Assembly (NCBI GenBank): GCA_035566435.1 | Contig: DATMRF010000066.1 | Span: 1-18,713 of the forward strand | Reading direction: 5' to 3' | Source: DATMRF01 sp035566435 | Lineage (GTDB): Bacteria; Verrucomicrobiota; Verrucomicrobiia; Limisphaerales; UBA8199 | DNA: 18,713 nucleotides | Shown here: one piece after another, positions 5,434-12,020 of the stretch | Position numbering within the stretch: the first letter of the stretch is position 1 | Layout: each line of letters begins with the position of its first letter | The notes under the pieces: generated by a model | What the model saw: only the letters and a program-made list of their open reading frames with translations | Database searches by the model: none | What the model was told of the DNA's origin: nothing | Position numbers and translations under genes: made by a program

Positions 5434-8007
5434 ATGACTCAAAGTTCCATACGCAAGCTTGGCCGCTGGCTCGGCTTCGCACCAATGGCCTTCACCCTGG
5501 CCGCGGGCGCGCAAACGGCGTTGCGTCCCCCCGCCGTCCCCTTGGTCGCTTGCGATCCCTACTTCAGCATCTGGTCGCCGGCGGATAAACTGACCGACGC
5601 CAATACCGTTCACTGGACCGGCAAGCCGCATCGGCTCACCTCCCTCGCTCGCATTGATGGCAAGCCTTTCCGCTTGATGGGCAAAGACCCGTCCGAGCTG
5701 CCCGCACTCACTCAGACCACCCTGGAGGTTTTGCCCACGCGGACCATTTATCACTTCGAGGGAGAGGGCATCCACCTGACTCTTACCTTCCTGACCCCGG
5801 CCTTGCCGGATGATTTGATGGTCTATTCCCGCCCGGTAACTTATCTGACCTGGGAGGCCCGGGCGATGGATGGCAAATCTCACGCGGTGTCGATTTACTT
5901 TGACGCCTCGGGCGAAATCACCGTCAACACCCCGGCCCAGCTCGTCACGGGCTTTGTCGAGAAATTTGGCCGCCTCGCTGCGGTTAAACTCGGCTCAGTC
6001 GAGCAGCCGGTCCTGGCCAAGCGCGGCGATGACCTCCGCATCGATTGGGGTTACCTCTACGCCGCTTCGCCGCAGGCCGTCAGCGCTGTCGCCGACGCCC
6101 CGGCAGCCCTGCGAAAAGAATTCGCCGACGGCGCCAGGCGCTTGGGCGCCGCGTCGGCCCCGAAGGAACAGCCCGCTCCGGCTGTCGCCGCGGCCTTCCT
6201 TTTCGACCTCGGCAAGGTGGCCTCAAACCCCGCCGCCCGCTGGCTCGTACTCGCTTACGACGACGAATATTCGCTTCAATACTTCAAACAAAACCTGCGT
6301 CCTTACTGGCGCCGCAACGGCGACGACGCGGCTGCCTTGCTCAAGAAATCCGCCATCGAATACGCCGCGTTGAATCGGCGTTGCGAAGCATTCGACGCCG
6401 AACTCATGGCCGATTTGCGCAAGGCGGGCGGCGAAAAATACGCCCGCATTTGCGCCCTGACCTATCGCCAATGCGTCGCGGGTAACAAGTTGGTGGCCGA
6501 CGCCAATGGCCAGCCGCTGCTTTTTCCCAAAGAGAATACCAGCAATGGCTGCGTCGGTACCGTTGATGTGATCTATCCCATGGCTCCCCAGTTCCTGCTC
6601 TTTGGTCCGTCGCTGACCAAGGCGATGCTCGTTCCCAACCTCGACTATGCCAGTTCACCTCGCTGGAGATGGCCATTCGCCCCGCACGACCTCGGCACCT
6701 ACCCGCTCGCCAATGCCCAGGTCTATGGCGGCGGCGAACGCACCGAGGAAAACCAAATGCCCGTCGAGGAAACCGGCAATATGCTCATCCTCGTGGCTGC
6801 GCTCGCCCAAATGGAGGGCAACGCCGGGTTTGCCGGTCAGTATTGGCCTGCCCTCACCCGCTGGGCCCAATACCTGAAAGAAAAGGGCTTCGACCCCGAA
6901 AACCAGCTCTGCACCGACGATTTCATGGGCCACCTCGCGCATAACGTCAATCTGTCCGTCAAAGCCACTTTGGGTATCGCCTCCTACGCTTATCTCTGCG
7001 AGCTGCGCGGCGACAAAGCCGCCGCCGCCGAATACCAGCAACTCGCCCGCGATTTTGCCGCGCGCTGGGTAAAGGAAGCCGATGATGGCGACCATTTCCG
7101 CCTCGCCTTCGATCGACCCGGCACCTGGAGCCAGAAATACAATCTCGTCTGGGACAAAATCCTCGGCTTCGGCCTGTACCCCGACAGCGTGCGCCGCAAA
7201 GAGATGGATTATTATCTCAAAATCGAAAAGCCGTTCGGTGTGCCGCTGGACAACCGCGGCGATGGCGCGAAGCTCGACTGGAGCCTGTGGACCGCCACCC
7301 TCACCCAAAACCCAGCCGACTTCGCGGCCGTGATGGACCCGGTCTACCGTTTCCTCGATGAGACCCCGCAACACGTCGGCGCGGGCGACTTCTACCACAC
7401 CGACAATGGCCGCCATATCGGCATGCACTCCCGCCCCGTCGTCGGCGGCGTGTTCCTGCAATTGCTCTACGAAAAGCCGGTCTGGAAAAAGTGGGCCGCG
7501 CGCGACACGACCCGCGCTGCCAATTGGGCGCCGCTCCCCACGCCGCCAAAAATCAACATCGTGTTTCCCGCGGCCGACCAGTCGCCCGCCACTTGGAGCT
7601 ATACCACCACGCGCCCTGCCGACCGTTGGTCCCAACCCGGCTTCGACGATAGTTCCTGGCAAACCGGCCGCTCCGGTTTCGGCACCCGAGGCACCCCCGG
7701 CGCCATCATCGGCACGACCTGGAACACAGCCGACATCTGGCTCCGCCGCGAAATCGAGTTGCCTGCCCGCACATGGCACACCCCTCAGCTCTGGCTGCAC
7801 CACGACGAGGATGCCGAAATCTATATCAACGGCGTCCTTGCCCTGAAAACCACTGGCTTTACGACCGCTTACGACTGCTTCCCGCTCCTGCCCGCCGCCA
7901 AAGCCGCCCTCAAAACCGGCAAGAACCTGGTCGCCATTCATTGCCACCAAACCACCGGCGGCCAGTACATCGACCTCGGCTTCGCTGACGTCGAAATGAA
8001 GAAGTGA
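5434..8007 (+). CDS. Secreted glutaminase-family (GtaA-like) protein with C-terminal sugar-binding-like domain
   Basis: An 857-residue exported protein with an N-terminal signal peptide ending near residue 26 (AAGA). The order looks like the fungal/bacterial GtaA glutaminase family: an N-terminal segment with CDPYFSIWSPADKL (DUF4964-like), a beta-rich part to about residue 340 (DUF5127-like), an alpha-toroid part (DUF4965-like, with YPMAPQFLLFGP and EETGNMLILVAALAQ) and a DUF1793-like part to about 690. Boundaries are approximate. From about 705 there is an extra jelly-roll, galactose-binding-like domain with FDDSSW at 737-742 and the LWLHHDEDAEIYINGVL signature. Despite the name, most bacterial members have no proven glutaminase activity and may act on glycans; the added domain favours carbohydrate binding. 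The ATG at 5434 is supported by the signal peptide. Confidence 0.85.
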   Translation: MTQSSIRKLGRWLGFAPMAFTLAAGAQTALRPPAVPLVACDPYFSIWSPADKLTDANTVHWTGKPHRLTSLARIDGKPFRLMGKDPSELPALTQTTLEVLPTRTIYHFEGEGIHLTLTFLTPALPDDLMVYSRPVTYLTWEARAMDGKSHAVSIYFDASGEITVNTPAQLVTGFVEKFGRLAAVKLGSVEQPVLAKRGDDLRIDWGYLYAASPQAVSAVADAPAALRKEFADGARRLGAASAPKEQPAPAVAAAFLFDLGKVASNPAARWLVLAYDDEYSLQYFKQNLRPYWRRNGDDAAALLKKSAIEYAALNRRCEAFDAELMADLRKAGGEKYARICALTYRQCVAGNKLVADANGQPLLFPKENTSNGCVGTVDVIYPMAPQFLLFGPSLTKAMLVPNLDYASSPRWRWPFAPHDLGTYPLANAQVYGGGERTEENQMPVEETGNMLILVAALAQMEGNAGFAGQYWPALTRWAQYLKEKGFDPENQLCTDDFMGHLAHNVNLSVKATLGIASYAYLCELRGDKAAAAEYQQLARDFAARWVKEADDGDHFRLAFDRPGTWSQKYNLVWDKILGFGLYPDSVRRKEMDYYLKIEKPFGVPLDNRGDGAKLDWSLWTATLTQNPADFAAVMDPVYRFLDETPQHVGAGDFYHTDNGRHIGMHSRPVVGGVFLQLLYEKPVWKKWAARDTTRAANWAPLPTPPKINIVFPAADQSPATWSYTTTRPADRWSQPGFDDSSWQTGRSGFGTRGTPGAIIGTTWNTADIWLRREIELPARTWHTPQLWLHHDEDAEIYINGVLALKTTGFTTAYDCFPLLPAAKAALKTGKNLVAIHCHQTTGGQYIDLGFADVEMKK

Positions 8008-8032
8008 GCGCGGTCGTGGCCCGCGTTCCTCA
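8004..8032 (+). terminator. Possible hairpin terminator overlapping the stop codon
   Basis: gtgag-cgcgg and ccgcg-tt-cctcac form an imperfect stem over the stop codon of the GtaA-like gene. There is no T-run after it, so intrinsic termination is doubtful. Confidence 0.25.
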
Positions 8033-8400
8033 CCAAGCTCCCGGCCGCTCCGCACCGGCTTGAGTTCACCTCAGGTCTTCTCGCTGCCGTTTGAGTTTAG
8101 GCCGCGCTACCGCAGTAACCAGGGTAGGGCGCGTCGTCCTCAAGCCGGCGTAGCCGGAACCAAACTGTTTGTGGAAACGGTTGCGGGTTGAAGGTTGAAA
8201 GTTGCAAGTTGACGGTCTGCAACTTTCAACCTTCAACTTGCAACTTGTAACCGCGGAAATCTGCGCAGAAAAAAGACATTTCCAGATATAGTCATCCAAC
8301 GCGCCGTTCCGGCTTCAATCCGATCCCCGCTTTCGCCACCAGTTGAGAAACGTGCGCAGGGTCTTTTGATGGCGATGTGACAGTTGGTTCAAGTGGTTAG
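8033..8400. other. Non-coding spacer with short palindromes
   Basis: No gene is supported. It holds a triloop hairpin CCGGC-gta-GCCGG at 8145-8157 and the heptameric palindrome at 8187-8237. The remaining sequence down to the duplicated block shows nothing recognisable. Confidence 0.5.
8187..8237. repeat. Heptameric repeat folded as a 20-bp perfect palindrome
   Basis: The left arm at 8187-8206 consists of gttgaag, gttgaaa and gttgca. Its exact reverse complement is at 8218-8237, with an 11-base loop. The repeat unit GTTGNAN continues into the loop, and its complement continues beyond the right arm (ttgcaac, ttgtaac), so this is a period-7 repeat that inverts in the middle. As RNA it would form a very stable hairpin. 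Similar ttgaaagttgaagg tracts are familiar from Verrucomicrobia and Planctomycetes intergenic DNA. Confidence 0.75.
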
Positions 8401-8504
8401 CCCTGCCCCAACGGGGCAGCGTCCCAAAGCCCAACGTTGCCCCGGTCCCCCGGGGCTACGTTGGGTAAGCGCGCCAAAAGACGTTGCAACCCCAACGGGG
8501 TTGC
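8401..8504. repeat. Three-hairpin palindromic element, copy A
   Basis: Three stems in a row: CTGCCCC-aac-GGGGCAG at 8403-8419, a 16-bp stem with one mismatch at 8430-8465, and GCAACCCC-aac-GGGGTTGC at 8486-8504. The outer stems have the same aac triloop. This matches a type of dispersed verrucomicrobial intergenic repeat I know as variants of caaccccaacggggttgc. Open frames across it are by-products of the palindromes. Confidence 0.8.
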
Positions 8505-8670
8505 GGCCATTCTGCGGACGTAGGAGATCGGGCGTTGGCAAATCTTGCACGCTCCGTGATGCAGCCCTGACCCACCGTTTCGATAAAAAGAGTGGTCCAG
8601 CAATCGCGGGCGGCACGGCGGATGCTCTAATATCCGCCAAGAGTGAACCCTAAACTGCTCTAACCTGACG

Positions 8671-8798
8671 ATGCGAAAGCCTCATGCAAGCTGGGCGCAT
8701 TGCTACGATTTTGTTTACGAAAACAGTTACGGCAACCTGTGTGGCCGATTTACCGACCTCACACTAGCAACACTCAAAAAGCTTGCACCAGGTCCGTG
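8671..8798 (+). pseudogene. Truncated 5' copy of the methyltransferase gene
   Basis: The first 42 codons match the intact gene at 9139 with four substitutions in 128 bases. Three of them change the residue (Ser6 to Ala, Tyr24 to Cys, Ala34 to Thr, relative to the intact copy), which suggests relaxed constraint. After ggtccgtg the homology is lost just before the SAM-binding motif. The frame continues as unrelated sequence through the spacer and into the second palindromic element, stopping at 8937 (88 codons). It cannot make a functional methyltransferase. It could still be transcribed from the duplicated leader. Confidence 0.85.
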
Positions 8799-8869
8799 GC
8801 GGGCGGGGTCAAGCGTCAGGGCGTGGGGCGTGCAGCGAGGGAATCGATGCGTCGGCGGCTATGATTTCG

Positions 8870-8973
8870 CCCTGCCCCAACGGGGCAGCGTCCCAAAGCC
8901 CAACGTTGCCCCGGTCCCCTGGGGCTACGTTGGGTAAGCGCGCCAAAAGACGTTGCAACCCCAACGGGGTTGC
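8870..8973. repeat. Three-hairpin palindromic element, copy B
   Basis: Same order as copy A: 8872-8888, 8899-8934 and 8955-8973. The centre of the middle hairpin differs by one base (ccccctgggg-type instead of cccccgggg-type), in the loop-proximal region. It lies about 165 bases before the start of the intact methyltransferase gene. Confidence 0.8.
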
Positions 8974-9138
8974 GGCCATTCTGCGGACGCGGGAGATCGC
9001 GCTTGGAAAAATCCTCCACGCTCCGTGATGCACCTCTGACCCACCGCTTCGATTAAAAGAGTAGTCCGTAATCGCAGGCGGCACGGCGGATGCTCTAATC
9101 TCCGCTGAGAGTGAACCCTAAACTGCTCTAACCTGACG

Positions 9139-9858
9139 ATGCGAAAGCCTCATTCAAGCTGGGCGCATTGCTACGATTTCGTTTACGAAAACAGTTACGG
9201 CAACCTGTATGGCCGATTTACCGACCTCACACTAGCAGCACTCAAAAAGCTTGCACCAGGTCCGTGCTCCGTAGTGGATTTCGGCGCCGGCACCGGCAGG
9301 TTGAGTATCCCTTTGGCAAAGATGGGATATGCCGTAACAGCGGTCGAGCCGTGTCCAGAAATGATGCAAGTGCTCGAGGCCAAAGCGAACCTGGAGGGTG
9401 TGAGAATTGAATCTCGAACCCAGAAAATGCAGGATTTCGACGCCGAGGCCCGGTTCGATGTCGCCTTGTGCGTGTTCACGACACTTAGTTATTTACTGGA
9501 CAAGGATACGCTGGAACAGGCGCTGACCCGATTAGCGCGGTCGCTCAAGAAGAAGGGCAAACTCCTCATCGACATCACCAGCCACGACGCGTTTCAAGGC
9601 TACCGGAAGCAGACCGACCTCCTCGAGAGAATTGTCCAAATCCTTCCCGCCGGGGGCGACCTTTACAGCTACCACGAGAAAACTCGATATCGAATGAACG
9701 GGCACTGGAAGGAGTGCAAGGATGCCTTCTCCATTCGCTACTGGCCTGCCGCGAGCGTTCTGTCGGTCCTCAAAGCCAACGGCATCAAGTGTGAAGGGCC
9801 AATCAAGGGCTTTCAAAAAACGGGAGCTGAGTACTACAGCGGCACGAAAACCCGATAG
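9139..9858 (+). CDS. Class I SAM-dependent methyltransferase
   Basis: A 239-residue Rossmann-fold methyltransferase. Motif I is VVDFGAGTGR at 45-54, the acidic ribose-binding residue is Glu70 in VTAVEPC, the next strand is FDVALCVFTTLSYL at about 106-119, and KKKGKLLIDIT at about 137-147 fits motif III. An N-terminal segment (SWAHCYDFVYENSYG) resembles the lid region of Methyltransf_11/25-type enzymes. It is cytoplasmic and the methyl acceptor is unknown. The ATG is confirmed by the matching start in the truncated duplicate. The gene ends 14 bases before the 3' end of the convergent sigma-like gene. Its promoter probably lies inside the duplicated leader. Confidence 0.88.
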   Translation: MRKPHSSWAHCYDFVYENSYGNLYGRFTDLTLAALKKLAPGPCSVVDFGAGTGRLSIPLAKMGYAVTAVEPCPEMMQVLEAKANLEGVRIESRTQKMQDFDAEARFDVALCVFTTLSYLLDKDTLEQALTRLARSLKKKGKLLIDITSHDAFQGYRKQTDLLERIVQILPAGGDLYSYHEKTRYRMNGHWKECKDAFSIRYWPAASVLSVLKANGIKCEGPIKGFQKTGAEYYSGTKTR

Positions 9859-9872
9859 TACCGATCCGACTC

Positions 9873-10652
9873 TCAACCATCCACTCGCCCCGCCACCCCC
9901 TCCAGCATTTCCGCCACCCCGCCTCGTGCCTGTGCGCCGAACTTAGCCAACCGCCGGCTCACTTGCCCTTGTAACTCCTTCACGCGTTGCGCCGCCGTTC
10001 CCAACCCTCGCGCTATCTCCCGACGCTTTTCACCGTCCCAAACCCTCTGGAAGACATCGCGTAACTGCTTCCGCTTCCCCAGAGTCCCCTCAAACCCCGT
10101 CTTAAACTCACCCAGTAACTGTTCCTTTTCCTTTCGCAACAACTCCTCATCCGGCCCTGGTATCCGGCCGGGCAGATAATCGAAGATACTCACCCGCTCG
10201 CCGTCCGCCCTCGGCGGCAGCACGTCCCACTCACCCACCACCAGCCGCGTCTCGGTCCTTTCGTGCAACCATCGCACCCGGTGCTTAATCAGCACCTGCA
10301 GCTCACGCCGGATATCCTCGGCGCTGTAAAAAATTTGGACGCTCCCAGCCTCCCGAGACATGAGTCGCTCAAAAGCCGCTTGCACCACACCCTCCGCGTC
10401 ATATCCGCCTGCCAGCACCGGCTCGTCTTGTTCCCGCCATCGCGCATACCGCCCAATCTCCCACCGCGCGTACCGCACCGCCTCCGCCCAAAAAGCGCTC
10501 AGCGCATCGCCAGCCAGCTCCTTCACCCGCCCCCGCCAACCCGGCGGCACCAGCTTTTCCCACTCTGCCGCCGTTCGCGCGATCGGCAGTCCGTCAGCAC
10601 CTGGGTTCAGCGTGTAAACCAGCTCCAGCTCCGCACTATCACTGTCATTCAT
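9873..10652 (-). CDS. RNA polymerase sigma-factor-like protein (ECF type)
   Basis: The product has 259 residues. A region 2-like segment is at about 84-135 (YDAEGVVQAAFERL, similar to the D-DLVQEVF core, then IRRELQVLIKHRVRWLHERTE). A region 4-like helix-turn-helix is at about 196-237 (LRDVFQRVWDGEKRREIARGLGTAAQRVKELQGQVSRRL, split here for description). A charged linker with IFDYLPGRIPGPDEELL joins them. It is longer than a usual ECF factor (180-200 residues) because of an N-terminal extension of about 80 residues. The start ATG at 10652 has a GGGGGAG motif about 10 bases upstream. No anti-sigma gene is adjacent. Its targets are unknown, and a DNA-binding protein that is not a true sigma factor remains possible. 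Confidence 0.62.
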   Translation of the reverse strand: MNDSDSAELELVYTLNPGADGLPIARTAAEWEKLVPPGWRGRVKELAGDALSAFWAEAVRYARWEIGRYARWREQDEPVLAGGYDAEGVVQAAFERLMSREAGSVQIFYSAEDIRRELQVLIKHRVRWLHERTETRLVVGEWDVLPPRADGERVSIFDYLPGRIPGPDEELLRKEKEQLLGEFKTGFEGTLGKRKQLRDVFQRVWDGEKRREIARGLGTAAQRVKELQGQVSRRLAKFGAQARGGVAEMLEGVAGRVDG

Positions 10653-10782
10653 ACCTATAATACTCCCCCGCGTAACTGTTAAATTGCAGCAAGATAAGTG
10701 CCATTAACACGGTAAGGATACCGCTCACAGCATCCCTGATACCCAGGTAAGGCCACTGTTCCCAGCATCCCTGATTCATCAT
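10645..10782 (-). CDS. Possible 45-aa membrane peptide overlapping the sigma-like start
   Basis: The frame begins MMNQGCWEQWPYLG and has one hydrophobic stretch (AVSGILTVLMALILL). Its TGA lies a few bases inside the sigma-like gene, an overlap typical of translational coupling, and a small membrane protein beside an ECF factor would make biological sense. Against it, the same DNA contains a 35-base-offset direct repeat that does not keep the frame, which fits non-coding repeat DNA better. Confidence 0.2.
   Translation of the reverse strand: MMNQGCWEQWPYLGIRDAVSGILTVLMALILLQFNSYAGEYYRYE
10711..10775. repeat. Direct repeat upstream of the sigma-like gene
   Basis: Two 30-base units at 10711-10740 and 10746-10775 begin with ggtaagg and end with cagcatccctgat. 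They lie about 60-120 bases upstream of the sigma-like start and could be a paired protein-binding site. Confidence 0.55.
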
Positions 10783-10898
10783 GAGGGCACTCGCCCGCCC
10801 ACCCGCCCCTTTCGGCCTTTGAAATCTCAAAATTGTAGGAGACGACGCAGGGAGAATCGGAGGCGCAAAACCGCCGGCATGAGGCCCGGGAACGATTT

Positions 10899-10972
10899 GG
10901 TAGGGACGCGTTCCACCCGCATCCCCATCTTTACCCAATGGATCGGGGACGCGGATGGAACGCGTCCCTACC
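10899..10972. repeat. Long imperfect inverted repeat (28-base arms)
   Basis: The left arm at 10899-10926 begins ggtagggacgcgttcca. The right arm at 10945-10972 is its reverse complement with two mismatches in 28 bases, and the loop is 18 bases. It matches a dispersed ggtagggacgcgttcc palindrome familiar from verrucomicrobial genomes. No transposase is present, so it could be a REP-like or miniature mobile element. Confidence 0.75.
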
Positions 10973-11340
10973 GTTCGTTGGCAGTCTCAAACCTGCGATG
11001 AAAACTATGGCACGTCGGGAGATCAGAGACTCCCTCCGTCCTCTCCCAACGAGAAAGGAGATTTCCGAACGGACTCTAAGACGCCAACGGCGTCATTCAT
11101 ACCAGCCGGGCAACGCCCCAGGTTCATCCCGTCAAAACCCCATTCGAGCGCTGAAAGCGCGCCTCATTCTCCCCATTCCCACCGGATTGCACCCCACCAA
11201 TGCTCCAATCTAGGTTGCTACGCTCGGTGTGAATCGAGTAATGGTGCAATCGCATCACGTTCCGAACCCGATCCGACAGCCTCCAAGATGGCCCTTGACT
11301 TTCCATTTCAACCCTCTAACATTGGGTGATGGGTTCTTGG
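10973..11340. repeat. Non-coding region with a triloop hairpin cluster
   Basis: No gene is supported. Three short hairpins occur in a row: GACGCC-aac-GGCGTC at 11080-11094, GGGC-aac-GCCC at 11108-11118, and GCGCT-gaa-AGCGC at 11148-11160. The aac triloop is the same as in the palindromic element at 8401 and 8870. The rest of the stretch shows nothing recognisable. Confidence 0.55.
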
Positions 11341-11342
11341 AC

Positions 11343-11423
11343 TTTTCACCCTGATATTGGCTGCCCTAATATCAGGGCGAAACTGCCCGAAAATCACGCC
11401 AATATCTTATTATCAGGGCAAAA
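11343..11423. promoter_or_regulatory. Mutually exclusive stem-loops before the zinc-ribbon gene
   Basis: CCCTGATATT at 11349-11358 pairs exactly with AATATCAGGG at 11368-11377. Alternatively GATATTGGC at 11353-11361 pairs exactly with GCCAATATC at 11398-11406, and CCCTGATA can pair with TATCAGGG at 11411-11418. All share the same left segment, so only one can form. The block ends 15 bases before the ATG at 11438. This may be an attenuator-like switch or a compound palindromic repeat. Confidence 0.4.
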
Positions 11424-11437
11424 CGCCTTGTCAATAA

Positions 11438-11680
11438 ATGGTTAGTCGTTACATGCCAAGAGAACCACAGCCAATTAACGTTTGCCCTGTCTGTTCGTCA
11501 CCAATAGATGATGTCCGGCCCGTTGGCGGTATCTGGACCGGAGGAGTAAACGCGAGGGCCGCCAACGGTCCTATGTACGAAGCCAAATGCAAGAAATGCG
11601 GGGCGGAACTGACTGCCTTCCCGACAAACGAGGAAGCTGATGCTGGGCAGTTCCTCTGGGAAAGGCAGGAAATCAAATGA
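11438..11680 (+). CDS. Small zinc-ribbon protein, 80 aa
   Basis: The protein has two CxxC knuckles (CPVC at about 16-19 and CKKC at about 51-54), spaced 31 residues apart, typical of a zinc ribbon. The linker holds GGIWTGGVNARAANGPMYEAK. No signal peptide or membrane segment is present. The start is ATG 11438 or ATG 11453; neither has a clear ribosome-binding site. It is preceded by the alternative hairpins. The function is unknown; small zinc ribbons often bind nucleic acid or act as protein adaptors. Confidence 0.6.
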   Translation: MVSRYMPREPQPINVCPVCSSPIDDVRPVGGIWTGGVNARAANGPMYEAKCKKCGAELTAFPTNEEADAGQFLWERQEIK

Positions 11681-12020
11681 CAGCGACTAACAACCGTAAT
11701 GAAGGCGACGGCGGGAGCCCGTCCTGTTTGCAGGTCGAACACGAGTGGCCCGCCGCGCCTTATCACGAACGTTGCGGGCGCGTTTGGCTACAGTCTCATG
11801 GCATTTTCCAGGTCCGTGGGACGAGGTCCGCGAAACGAGACTTGCTTTCGGGCGCACAGACCAGAAAATGGGCCTCATGAATTCCCGCAGGCACAAATCT
11901 ACAGTCTCCGCAAAGCCATTTTTCACCGTGCTGTTCGCCCAGTAATCTCTTTTGCACCCGGGAAGCCAGCTCATTGGACAGTCATCAAAGAAATTCCCAA
12001 GCAGAAATCTTACTCAACCC
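11681..12020. other. Region without a supported gene
   Basis: Several short overlapping frames exist, including one whose ATG overlaps the zinc-ribbon stop (11677-11880, 67 codons). None shows a domain, a signal or consistent coding bias. The region must contain the promoter of the following secreted protein, but I found no clear -35/-10 pair. Confidence 0.4.

Larger units (their letters stand above)
8401..9266. repeat. Imperfect tandem duplication of about 398 bp
   Basis: 8401-8798 is repeated at 8870-9266, offset 468-469 bases, with a few percent divergence and at least one indel. A 71-base unique spacer (8799-8869) separates the copies. Each copy contains the palindromic element, about 165 bases of leader, and the first 42 codons of the methyltransferase gene. 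Homology stops abruptly after ggtccgtg in both copies. The second copy continues into the complete gene. Confidence 0.92.

Noticed and set aside
6655..8055. 466-codon minus-strand frame
   Set aside because: Antisense shadow of the GtaA-like gene; Gly/Val/Ala-rich composition with no domain.
8384..8653. Frames on both strands over the palindromic element
   Set aside because: They exist because the palindromes lack stops; the same frames recur at the second copy and encode nothing recognisable.
8671..8937. 88-codon frame as an independent gene
   Set aside because: It is the duplicated first 42 codons of the methyltransferase plus read-through of spacer and repeat.
11952..12020. Upstream TTG start of the propeller protein
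   Set aside because: The residues before Met at 12021 are not signal-peptide-like, whereas the segment starting at 12021 is.
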